Assembly (NCBI GenBank): GCA_016785225.1
Contig: JAFBJZ010000881.1
Span: 270,761-334,760 of the forward strand
Length of the DNA: 64,000 nucleotides
Direction: 5' to 3'
Origin: Psettodes erumei
Taxonomy: Eukaryota > Chordata > Actinopteri > Pleuronectiformes > Psettodidae
A program made the position numbers and the translations under genes. Under the pieces are notes generated by a model. The model saw only the letters and a program-made list of their open reading frames with translations, was not told where the DNA came from and did not search any database. Below, one piece after another: positions 1-11,022 of this stretch. How positions within the stretch are numbered: position 1 is the first letter of the stretch; each line of letters starts with the position of its first letter.

Positions 1-56
1 CTTCATTTTTTGTGAAGTTGCAATAGTCTCTAAAGGAATACCATGCCGGCTGTTTA

Positions 57-80
57 AAGGTGCCTTCAAAAAGGCACCTT
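57..80. repeat. Perfect 10-bp inverted repeat (hairpin) in a ccdc18 intron
   Basis: Arms at 57-66 and 71-80 are exact reverse complements (AAGGTGCCTT / AAGGCACCTT) around a 4-base loop. It lies upstream of the first visible ccdc18 exon, so it is intronic. It may be chance or a remnant of a small transposon; no function is inferred. Confidence 0.6.
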
Positions 81-305
81 CGTTCAGCTTCATTTAGCAC
101 CTCCCGCAGCTTTGGAGGCTTTTTCCTCTCTTTAAGCCAATCCAAGTCCACAATGGGAACTGTGTTCACATTAAGGTGGGAAACTGGAGTGAAATGCATG
201 TTTGTGAGTACGTGTTGCACAGTCCACCCCGACTGCAGTGTGTCAACCTGCTGGGTCTGCGGTCGTTTGTGAAATCGTATTGATTTTTTTTTTTTCTCTT
301 TGCAG

Positions 306-3300
306 CCATCTGACCGCAGAGATGACAAAGTGCCGAGTGGAGCTGGTGTCCAAAGAGTCGGAGCTGGAGCGTCTGAGGAGGGACGTCTCCGTCAAGACTT
401 TTGAGATCACGCGCATGGGGGAGAGCCTGCAACACACGAGGAACCAGCTCGACAGCAAGGGCGACATGGGTATGGCAACTTCATTTGCTGATCTGCATAG
501 GGAAAAGGGTTTTTCTTATTTTTCTTTGCCGAGAAGGGACGCGTGCATTGTACCGAATTAGTACAACCAGCCCTTGTGATAGCTTCACACTACTTACTAC
601 TTTACTTAACCCGTCTTTTAAGTCTTTATTTTTTCATGTCCGTCTTGCCCTTCAGTTGTGGATCTGGAGGAGAAGCTCCATCGCTGCGAGGCAGACCGGC
701 TCAACTGTGTCGAGCAGCTGCAGATGGTGGAGGGGCAGCTGCAGGCGGTGCGGGGGGAGTTGGCCGACACTCTGGAGCGGCTGCAGACGCTCAAGGACCT
801 CCTGCAGAGGACGCAGACGGTTGCGGACGAGCGGCAGGCCTCCGTGCAAAAACTGACTGTCCAACTTAGGTGAGGACACGCCCTCGTCGCGAAATACTCT
901 CTCGTGCGTAGGAACAAGGGGACGAGCACGAGATGGACGGAACGCCCACGCGCCGGTGCTCGGATGAGGCCCTGGGCCGCGTGCTGAGCCGCGTGTGTCC
1001 CAGACAGTATCATTCATGTGTATCACAAACACGCCAAAAGACACAAGGCAGCCCATTGTCCCGCTCTTAAAGTGTCACACTCAAGTGACTGAGTGTCATC
1101 TAGATAATGAAGTGGCCAATCAGACATTTGTACATTTTTACTGAGGAAGTCCTCAATGATAATATGATTTCTGTTGGAAGTTTTCTTTGCTCATCATCCA
1201 AGGTCGACCTTGTGTTCTGTGTCACGGACTCTCTTGCGATTGATTTTTCACACACGGTGCAGTTTGTGATGTAATATTTTCTATTTGAAACGGACGCCGA
1301 CAACAATAAGGACTGCGCGCACATCCCAGTCGCATTCATTGTGTAACGCACCGTCGAACATCAACCGCTCGCGCGTCATAAATACTTGAATAAACAGAAG
1401 AGGATAAAACGGGGTGTGTGACCGTTAGGTACTCCTGGGCGTTCGCGTCTTACAGAGGACAGTGATCACATGTTCTCGCAGCCAAACACAGATGCTCGAT
1501 ACGGGAAAACACCATCTGACGAAGGAGGTGGCTGCTTTCACGGCGGCCGTCGTGATCTGGGTTGCAGTCACGAGTCCCTCTGCACACAAAACGGCACTGT
1601 CCGCCCGCATTCATGTTCTAAGCACTCAAACCAAAGGTCCGTGTGTTCAACAATAAACTCCTACAGAGCGTCCTGAAATATCATTTCTTTTTTTTTACGG
1701 CCCAGCAACAATCAGACGTTTGTCACCTCGTCCGTTCAGATGATACTCCCAGTGTCGTTTCTTCAAATTGCTCGGTGAACTGTTAATCAGACGCATATGT
1801 GATGTAACATTCAATAAACGTGTTTGTGTGTTTCTGTGTATGTGCGCGTTTGTGTGGCTTTCGCAGTGAGACCCGGCGGGAGTTGGAGGAGAGAACACAC
1901 GAGGTCTTAGACATGGACAGTGCGCTGAAGGAGAGACAGGGGGAGCTCCAACAGAGAGCACAGCTGGTACAGCTCGCACGCAGACAAACACACACACAAA
2001 CACGCACATTTCATGTGTATTTTGTTCAATTTACTGAATGTTTTTTTGCTGCCATTACAACAAAAAAAAAAGTCTCGTTCTTCGACCGGTCGTCCTGCTG
2101 TTCTCAGCTGGGCCAGCTGGATGCGGCGATCAGAGAGCACAAGCAGGAGATGGAGAGGAAGGTGGAGTTTCTGCGGCAGGGCCTGGAAGCCAGAGAGGAG
2201 GAGCTGAGAGAAGCACAGAGGGAGCTCGCAGACCGAAACACGAAGGTCAGGAGCAATCACAGAAAAAGCAGAACATGTGAGGTGTGAGAAGACTCGACCT
2301 AGCTTTAAAAGATATTTGAAAACCCTTTTTTCTTGCTTTCCAGTTGGACTTTTCGCTGAATGTTTAGAGTGTAGGAAGAGAGAGCGGACCTGCAGCGATG
2401 TGTGCTCAACATTATTAATGTCAGCGAGAAGTGTTTTATGTACTTTACAATGTGGGCAGCTATAAACTGCAGTCAAACAGAAGAACTGGGAAAGCACAGG
2501 ATCTGTCGTAAAGATTTACAATCTTTTATTATTAGCATGTTTTATCGTGGAAGTATTCATCTTCTGTTGGGGTTAATTCTGCATTAAACTGCAGTCTGCA
2601 GGTACCAACTCAATTGCCATTCAATTGGTTCGATTCCAAGCTTAAAACATTCAAGAGCTCTGTTGTTAGGACCGAAACATCCCCTAATATTAGACGTTGC
2701 TCCTAATTCAGCCAGTTTGGAGCTAATTTTAGCCATAGGATGTTATGTCAACAAGGCCCCTGGTCACTATCAGCTCTAATATGACATCTATCAGTTCATG
2801 ATGATGCTGATGATACAGCGGGCAGACAAATGTTATTTCATGATTGCATTTATTTCATGCTATATCAACTAATCTCGTCAACCCATATCACTATCTTGTT
2901 CCCTGTATGCTGTTTAAAAACTCTTTTTAAAAACCGGTACAGGACATTGCGAGGCAGCTTTGACGCATGTGTAAGTTTTTGTGCGTTTGCCACGTTAGGA
3001 TTGGCAGGAGCTCGGCCAGCAGCTGCGCTCGTGTCAGCGGGAACTTCAGGCCGCACTACAAGAGCTCGGAGAAACTCGGCAACGCTGCGAGGCTTTGACC
3101 AGAGAGCTGGACAGCACCGAGGTGCAAACAAAGGAGAAGGTGAAGATGAAGTACTTTTGTTTTATTATTATTATTATTTAATTCGCACAGCGAAACTGGT
3201 CAGTGCATAACTCATAGATGTGATACTTGATGGTTGGTTACTCACTTATGTCATTCACTTCAGGATGCAGAAGTTGCATTCTCCTGGTTTTGATGCCTGA

Positions 3301-3410
3301 TATACAAACCCAAATACGTTTTAGCAAGTAATTTATATGAGATTTAACAAAATGGATATTTTCATGCTGTGCATCTGCTGCACTACTACTTTACCAGCAG
3401 TTTGTCTCTG

Positions 3411-3451
<41 letters not shown>

Positions 3452-5435
3452 TCTCTGTCTGCAGGAGGTCCGGCTGCGGGAGGAGCTGGCTCTGAAGGAG
3501 GCCAGGCTGCAGAGCATGGTCGCCTCTTTAGAGCAGGAGCTGGAGTTGGAGAGGGAGCAGCACAGCAAGGAGGTAAACCACGGGTTATCCAGTGTACGGC
3601 CTTTTGACATCATTACACCCCACTGATCACATGATAATGTGACACCACAGTGGGTCTGGGATCAAACTCTCTGCTCATCACGTTTTTTTGGTCTCTCTTC
3701 CTGTCGGATTTTTTTTTTTATATATATATATATATATATAAAAGATTTACAACCAGCGTGTGAGATTTTCAGTTTCTCTTCTTAACCCCCCCCCCCACAC
3801 ACACACACACAGACAGAGCTGAGACGTGTTACTTCCTCCTGATATTTGCGATGATTGAATGTGTTGCTCTCTGTCTTGCCACAGCCTCTGAGCTTTACCC
3901 GGTGACATCAAAAGGAAGTGGATTACTGTGTGTGTATATATATATATATATAGAGATATTTTTTTCTTCTTTATCAGAGCGGCACATCAAAAGTCAAAAC
4001 AACAAATAATGGCCAGAGAGTGAGCAAAGTCCACACCGCTGGAGCTCATACGTCAAGTCCAGCTCAACTAGCGTTGTTCCATCCTTGCTCTTAACTAAAG
4101 TGCCCTCTAAAAAAGACAAATTGGCCTCATCGGCCTTCTCTCTTTTTTTTTTTACCCCCTCCCTCTCCAGCTGGAGTCCCTGCAGCAGACACGAGGCCAA
4201 CTCCTCAAAGTCTCTGAGCAGATCTCCTCCACCATGCGCTCCTCCCAAGAGCAACTCACCGCTGAGCTTCAGCAGAGCCAGACCCAGCTGGAGCAAGCCA
4301 GTGCCCTGCTAGACCAGACTAAGATGGAGCTGGACCGTGCCCGGAGCCAAGCCACTCACCTCCAGACACAGTTGGACCAGAGCCAGAGCCAGCTCCTTCA
4401 GAGTAAAACCCAGCTGGAGCAAAGCAGGACTCTGTACGAGCAGACCGGACTTCAGAACAGTGACCTCCGTGCCCAGCTGGAGCAGCTCAGCGTCCAGTTA
4501 AATCAAGCCAGAGTCCAGGCCGCGCAGCTCCAGACCCAGCTGCAGGCCTGTGAGAGGTCTATGGAGACCTCCAATGAGTCCATGCTCATCAAGGTAGAGC
4601 TGGTGTGTGACTATAATGGCAGGAAATTGCTTTTCAGTATTTCATCAGTTATTTTTTTTTCTCATCTCAGGAGGCTGAGGTGACCCGTCTCCAAGCCAGG
4701 ATCTCCAGTCTGGAGCGAGCTGCTGATCGCCAGAACCTCTACAATCACACGCTCTCTCTCTCAGCTCTGCACAAACTGACACGCTCCCCGGAGCGCTCCT
4801 CCACTCAATCCCCTCCTCCTCCCCCCAAAAAGCTTCAGACAGCCGTCCACTCTCCGGCACACACTCGCGCAACTCATCTCCACCCCCCTGCAGACGCACC
4901 AGCACGCCCGTCACCCCCGGCTCAAACGCACCTTCAGCCCACATCAGCCCCTGACCTGTCCGACGGCCGACGAACCCGCGACTGGCTGCAGGGCGGTAGC
5001 ATCGACTCCTCCCTGGACCTCCCTCTGAGCCTGAAGGCCACGCTAAGGGAGGCTTTGAGCAAGCAGCCGTGGGACTCCCCCCCCTCCTCCTCCTGCGTCT
5101 CCCCTTTCCAAGACAGCGTGGACCACAGCTGGCAGGGCCTCAGTGTCACGGATGCCACGGCAACCTCTGACCTCTCCTTCAACCCCCTCACATACATGGT
5201 GGACAAACAAGGTGACGGAGACCCCGAAACAGAGGCTACCTCGATACAGGAGGGAGACGGTGCCCAGCTGAGCGAGTCGAGGAGGGAGTCAGTGTGCACT
5301 CTGGTGGGTGAGGAGGAGGAGGAGGAGCTGGACATGAGTTCGCTGACGGGGATGTTGAGGTTCGTTAATCAGACGCTGGCCATGCAGGAGGACCCTTTGT
5401 TATGGAGCTGCTCCACGGGGCGGTCCCAGAGCTGA
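306..5435 (+). CDS. ccdc18: Coiled-coil domain-containing protein 18, C-terminal part (5' truncated by window)
   Basis: Coding exons read as 306-469, 656-869, 1867-1966, 2108-2245, 2999-3139 (or starting at 3008), 3465-3572, 4171-4593 and 4671-5435. All have GT-AG borders and compatible phases, giving 683 residues and a TGA stop at 5433-5435. The first base of 306 completes a codon, so earlier exons lie upstream of the window. About 430 residues are heptad-patterned coiled coil rich in E, L, Q and R (for example the KLHRCEADR and SALKERQGEL stretches). The exon at 4171-4593 is a Q-rich segment repeating QLEQ/QTQL-like units. The last exon begins with coiled coil (VTRLQARISSLERA), then a Pro/Ser-rich disordered stretch, an acidic EEEEEE run and a short conserved-looking end around SSLTGMLRF. 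I recognised the family from the vertebrate CCDC18 motifs DLEEKLHR, ALKER..EL..RA..., IREH..EME and TL.GMLR. Little is known of its function. Additional small exons inside the 2246-2998 and 3573-4170 introns cannot be excluded. Confidence 0.87.
3412..3464 (+). repeat. (TG)n microsatellite abutting a 3' splice site
   Basis: About 39 bases of uninterrupted TG (3412-3450) are followed by a 14-base CTCTCTGTCTGCAG tract that ends at the acceptor of the ccdc18 exon beginning at 3465. The repeat therefore sits where the branch point and polypyrimidine tract would normally be. Confidence 0.9.
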
Positions 5436-6145
5436 CGCAACCTCACACTCCAGGTAAAAATGTAAAATTTCTTCCACGTCCTAATCTAGAACAGTTAGTA
5501 GTCCATCGATCAACATCTGAAAATAATGGACTAAACTATTAACTGAGAAAACAAATGGCAGATTTAGCGATTGTGAAATATTTTTGCAAACCAATAATGA
5601 TCATCTCAGTGTTTGATATATTTGATGCAAAGTTTGGTATTGATGCTGTAGGCTTTTTGAGGGCAAGGTCGTTCGCTAGATGCTCTTCTATATGCCAGCT
5701 TAGTTTAAAGCTGCTACATGTCACATTTGAAGGGGTTTTTTGTAGCGTCACCGACGTCACTGATACATTTTTTTTTCCTTTTAGAGGAACATCAAGGAAA
5801 CACAATGCTGCATCGCCTCGGAGATGTCAGAGAGGAGAAGGGCTGTTTAGATTATCGTCATTCTTGTGTGTCTGCGCTCATGTAGTGTAGTTGTTTCATT
5901 AACACTTTTATTAACGGGTCCTGGTTCGTCTTTTTAAAATCAAGCTGCAATATTCTTTGCGAGGGAGAAGATAAATTATCTTTCCCGTTCCCCTGACCTC
6001 TTCTGTTTCAGTCTGTAAATAACCAACATTGTTACAAATGTAGCATTCGCATTTCATGTTGTATCTTTTCCTTACCAATATTTAAATATATTTTTTACAC
6101 AATTTTAAATAAGCTTAGTTAATAAAATGTTGTTTTTAAAAACTT
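5436..6145 (+). other. ccdc18: ccdc18 3'UTR, with a possible spliced intron at 5454-5784
   Basis: Eighteen bases after the stop is a good donor (CAG|GTAAAA, GT at 5454-5455). A T-rich acceptor ending TTTTAG lies at 5784. If used, the last exon would start at 5785 and run to the poly(A) signal at 6121. The stop would lie only 18 nt before the junction, too close to trigger nonsense-mediated decay under the usual 50-nt rule. A transcript without this splice is equally readable. Confidence 0.5.
6121..6126 (+). terminator. ccdc18: Poly(A) signal AATAAA for ccdc18
   Basis: Canonical AATAAA about 690 bases after the ccdc18 stop in an A/T-rich tail; cleavage is expected about 10-30 bases downstream. 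A second AATAAA-like site near 7255 could give a longer form. Confidence 0.55.
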
Positions 6146-9100
6146 AAGTATTCGATTGCGTTGTCTCATGTTTACCAGTGTGATTTGTCTGTTTGGATGT
6201 TCCCATGCTGCTGAGGACTGTGGGGGTTGGGTTACCAGGGCGACTGGAAGCTTCCTGTCCAGGGGAGGAATTTCTGGATCAGGACCGCCGAGGGGGGATT
6301 TGGGGGGGTTTGTCATGCTAAATCTAAAACAGATTCTGCTCTTAATGGGTAAGAAAATCAGAAATGGTTGGCCTGTGGATAGTTTTAGGATGAGTTTTAC
6401 TCTCTCTGGCTATTTTTATTTATCAGATTAGGGGCGAGCCTGACTGTTTCCATGATTTAACAGAGCTTTGTAGACGAGAAAGTAGACTGGGTTTGTTCAA
6501 AATCTGGACAAGCAGACCATCAGTAGGCTTGCACAGTGAGTGAGGACCTACCCACAGACAAGCGGGGCTGCTCATATTAATATTTTCTCACCCCTGGCCT
6601 CAGTAGTCATCAGAGTTTTCGCTTTGTGTGGGAGGTTAATGGATGAGTGTGTGTGTGTGTGTTTTTGTTGCCACTGGAGACAAAGCCTGCAGTCATTTCT
6701 GTCAGCAAACCAACCTGCCCGTCATGTACTCAGCGCACAGGCCTTTGTGGGCTGGAGGCCTAAAATGAGCTTTGGGCCATCTCTGCCTTTCTGTTCTCTT
6801 TTTTGTTGGTTCGTTTATCTTTGTAAAAAGCAATTTTTGCAGGATGTGGTGTAAGCAGTGGTAAATTGCGTGCCGTGAAGCTGTCTGCTCTAGTTCCTCC
6901 TTGGAACTTCCTGAGAACAATGCATCTTCACAACAGTGAGCATCGTACAGTATCTACAAATATTAAATAGCGCTCCTCCACCTTCCCTCTGTCCTCACTC
7001 TTAGCTGATAATGACCATGGACAACAGTGGTGGAAATAATGAAGTAGAAAAAATATCTGTGGAGAATCTCATTCATCCAGGTCCTAGTTATCCAAAAGGC
7101 GTAGAAACTGATTCTACGCCTTTTGGATATATTCTACTCAAGTGTTTAAATTTTACGTGCATTGTTACAGAATGCAAGAATGCAAATGAAAATGAAAATG
7201 TTAATAAATACAATGTCAAAATAAGGTCCTCCTGATGAACCATTACCGTACGACAATAAAATACCTCTGCTGATTTAGAAAACTAAGTCTTGTGAGTGAG
7301 AGTCTGCTGCAGAAATTGCATGCATGTTTTGCAGAAAAAAAGAACATAGTCATAAGACAACAATTGCCAATTGGTTAGACGTTAACCACATTCATGTGTA
7401 CCCACCAGAGCGGTGGGAAGGGCGGGGGCGGGGGCTGTCTGGCTCTTGAGTCAACCACAGCTGGCAATAATGCACGGACTAGCAGTGTTTACTGAGTCAA
7501 ACACATGGCGTGCAATGTGCAGTGCAATAAAGCACTAAGATACGCGTTTGCTTGTGCAACATCAGGATGTCGGCTCTTCGGGTTGTGCCGCTTTGCCCAG
7601 TTAATGTAATAAGGCAAGAAGACACAAACCCACCTGAACGGCAAAAGCCTTACAGAGTCACAGCAGGCTTAGACTTGACAAGACAACATTTGTGCGTGCC
7701 TTAATGGTAATACAATAAGTCATCCCGGGTGTCAGGCTAGTGGACGGAACACGTTATCTGTACCCACGCAGCCGACAGCTTCCCTCGATAGGATTCAGAG
7801 TGACACATGCCTTTCCATAGCAGTCACCAAGGAGATGTGCAACCCTTATCTGACGTCCCGCACGCCCAGGAGGAGGGGTGATAACTTCAGATGGGTTCCC
7901 TGTAAAAAAAAACAAAACCCTACGAGTCTGTCGTTTTCAGGGTGAAGCAGCAGCCTTCACCCTCCAGTGTTAACTAACTCGGGTCACAGCTGGATTTAGA
8001 CGGTTTTATATCTATTCAGCTGAGTTTTTTTCACGGGCTTTACTGGTTCAGAACCCGTGAGCTTCATGCCAGTGACATTTTCCTCATTAAACTGAACTGA
8101 AGGGTGGGAGTTGGTGTCCTCGCTACCATTTTTAAAAATGAACAATTACAAATCAAATACAGCGGAGAGAGACATTTCCTCCTGTGTCTTGATTAGACTG
8201 GCACTTGTGGTCACGTCTCAGTGAACCCCACAGTTCCTGCTGTCGACAGCTTCTGTCATATCTCATTTGTTTAATACACAGAAAAAAATGAAGTGTAAAA
8301 ACAATGCCATGTGGTTTTACAGGATGTTATGTGCCAGGCTATCTTTTGGCTTGGAGCGGCAACTTCCTGAGTCACGCTCTCTATTTCCTGCTGTTTACAG
8401 CTTTTATGCTATATTAACCTAACTGGCTACTGGTATCCCATTCAATTGGAGCTCAACAGCAATTTTACACATCAAAGCCTGATTTCAGGTGCCTGCATTG
8501 TGGGTTATGGGCTTTGACAAGGACAAAGAATACATAGAATGAAGAAGAAGGTAGCTTTTCTAAACTGTCCATTGTGAGTTTGATCGATTACCATTTCATA
8601 CTGAACCATGAGATGGGTATTGATCTTCTCATCAAGCTGTTAGATAAAAATGCAAATAGGCAAGCTTCCGATAAATTTCAAAATACCCCTTATATAGTTT
8701 GCATTAATGTTTTTACATACATGCTACAAAAGCACTGTAGTGGTGGAAGACAAACCCTGTTTAGTTTTCCTTTACTTCCTGGTTTTTTGCTCCCAGAACT
8801 TATCCTCTTTGGTAACATCACCTCTCAGTGTAAGTCCCTGATAATAAGAGTCTAATCCGTTTTGGGTCGTTTGTATTGTGGCGAGGATGTGCATCAGTCA
8901 GCTGTCAGTGTGCTGCACAATGGGGCTCTGGCAGCCAGCCGTTGAGGCCTGCATTTCACATCCTGTTTGATGATAAGTCTCATCCAAACCTCAGTCTGGC
9001 AACCACTGTCGTCCCGCTGCCCACAGATAAAACAACTGAGTTTGGCGAGATGGTGCGGCACCAGTTTTGGGGAATGTGACGTGGTACAAACAAAGTCATT

Positions 9101-10400
9101 TGTGAGTTTAAATGTCATCACAGTTTGAGAAAATAACGTATCAACCCAGAGAAAGCGGAAAGACAGAGGTGCGGGTCTCTTTACAGATGCACTGAGCTCA
9201 TTCAACCACATCTGATTTGAAAGTTTGCTGTCACGTGATGACTTGATGAGTGGAATTAATACTGATGTCTACAAGCTGCTTCGACTAGCTCTGCCTGCAT
9301 AACGGACAAGCTGAGACTGTAAATGGGTCAATATTAACTTTAGTAAGGTTTTTCTATTTTTCAATTGTCTTGCAAAACTTGTGATCCAAGCCCACTTCCT
9401 TTTAAACCATGAAATATGCCAAAATTTTACTCAGCACGAGAAATGCAACCTGAAGTTGTGAATCATCTGTGGTCAAATCTGGCTGTGCTAAGTTAAGATA
9501 AGATGGTGTAAGATGCACTTTCATTAATTAAATTCATATAATCAGCAGATAGATCATTTATTTTTGAAAACCATTTTTGACTCAAGTCCATTTCATGTTG
9601 AAGCTCCTGGCTGTGTATGGTTTTGTTTCTGCAGGATTCAAACACACACTGTCATCTTTGTATGCATAACATTTAAGGATAAACAGCCATGTTGCTCATC
9701 ACAGAAAAATCTCTCAGTGTATAAATAAACACACTGTCTGCAGTAAGACAAAGAGTACAGTAGGTAGAGGCTGGGTGTGACCTGTGTGGACATGCCCTCA
9801 AGGTTTGAACTAGGATTTTCTATGTTCAATGAACTGTGCAGCTGGTCCCACACAGAGAGATAACAGAGAGCAGAGCTATATAGTAAATAATATGTTTGGT
9901 GTGCGTGTAATGAGGTAGTACTAGCCAAAGTCAATATTTTGTATGTTCTCTTAGTGGTATTTGTGGTGCCTGATGTCTGTCGAAGTGGATTTTTGAAAGG
10001 GGCTGGGGTTAAAACACCCAAAACAAAACATTTTCCTATGTAGCTAGTGTCAGTTTAGTCCACAAATTTTCCCTTTTACATCCCGTTGGTGCTGCGTTCC
10101 AGGAAATAAAGGAGAGAAAGTTTTCCCTCTGTTTTTTTTTTTTCCAGGCACATGATCCCTAAAAGCCAAAGACAAACAAGGCCGTTGCATCAGCTGCTAC
10201 TCCATGAAGAAACTATGACATGATGAACTTTGCCCCTCCTTCTCGAAACTTCCTGTAATATGGACTCCAAGGTAAATCCACACAACTCTGATTTTTTTTT
10301 TAAACCGATATGTTTGAATGATCCGAGCACAGTTTCAACTCGTGTGAGAATAAATGCTCTGCGACTGCACAAGGAGCATCTCTATCTTCCATCCTTTCGA
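6146..10400. other. Intergenic region between ccdc18 and the scinderin-like gene
   Basis: About 4.3 kb with no coding pattern I can support. The open frames are short and lack splice context or recognisable protein. It holds the hairpin at 7089-7129 and A/T-rich unique-looking sequence. The last few hundred bases lead into the scinderin-like promoter and could carry its enhancers. Confidence 0.6.
7089..7129. repeat. Perfect 18-bp inverted repeat with 5-base loop
   Basis: The left arm 7089-7106 and right arm 7112-7129 are exact reverse complements across 18 bases (each contains the core AAAAGGCGTAGAA or its complement), with a 5-base loop ACTGA. It lies in intergenic DNA. An exact match of this length suggests a recent or maintained palindrome, perhaps from a foldback or small DNA transposon, but the parent element is not identified. 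Confidence 0.85.
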
Positions 10401-10514
10401 CCAATCAGTGCTCCCCCCCTCCTCCTCAGACACACGACAGCCTGAACACTGCTTCCTCCTCCTCCTCCTCCTCCTCCTCCTCTGCACATAAAAACATAAA
10501 AACGCTGCATATTC
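10401..10514 (+). promoter_or_regulatory. scinla: Core promoter of the scinderin-like gene (CCAAT and TATA-type elements)
   Basis: A CCAAT box (10401-10405, in CCAATCAG) is followed by a (TCC)n pyrimidine tract at about 10453-10480 and two TATA-like CATAAAAA/CATAAAAAC elements (10487-10494 and 10495-10503). The spacing predicts transcription starting near 10515-10525, just before the noncoding exon. A TATA-type promoter suits a strongly tissue-restricted gene. Confidence 0.6.
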
Positions 10515-10589
10515 GGCTCACTCCCACATCTACAGCCTCCACCAGCGGATCTGCTCCACCTTTCTCCATCGTGATTCTTCTTGCGCACC
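10515..10589 (+). other. scinla: Noncoding first exon of the scinderin-like gene
   Basis: The start is approximate, set about 25 bases after the TATA-like elements. The 3' border is a consensus donor (CACC|GTGAGT, GT at 10590-10591). It contains no ATG. It would splice to 12795, seven bases before the start codon, over an intron of about 2.2 kb that carries an (AG)n tract at 10987-11019 and an (ATTA)n tract at about 11205-11233. Confidence 0.6.
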
Positions 10590-10983
10590 GTGAGTACACT
10601 CGGCTTGCTCCGTGTGCGACTTTCCGTACTTTGATTGACTGTATACAACTCAGACCGTTTGAAATCGTGCTTTCTGAGATTTCTGCGACCAGCGGTACTT
10701 AGCCCGTGCTGCAACCTTGGCTGATGTGTCTCTTGCGCAATTTACTGTGCAATATAACTTTCCCCGTACGTTCGTTTCGTGTTTGAGTCGCTGGGCTTCT
10801 ACGGCGAAAGAGCGAAAAACCAAAGCACAGTGCGGGGCATTTAGGTTTATTATAAGAACAAATTGCATTGTTTGTTATGCATGGGACGAAATACTAGTAA
10901 AAGTAATACGAGAATGAATTGGAGCGGAAAAAGACTTGGGTAGAGGTGTAGGAAGGACTATTTTCTGTGTTATGTAATACTCC

Positions 10984-10986
<3 letters not shown>

Positions 10987-11019
<33 letters not shown>
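10987..11019. repeat. (AG)n microsatellite
   Basis: About 33 bases of uninterrupted AG dinucleotides in intron 1 of the scinderin-like gene. Confidence 0.95.

Positions 11020-11022
<3 letters not shown>

Noticed and set aside
1907..2497. 196-codon open frame on the minus strand
   Set aside because: It is antisense to two ccdc18 exons and an intron, with low-complexity Leu/Ser sequence and no recognisable protein.
2628..2638. tRNA B-box-like GGTTCGATTCC
   Set aside because: No A box at the right distance, no cloverleaf and no acceptor stem pairing; most likely chance.
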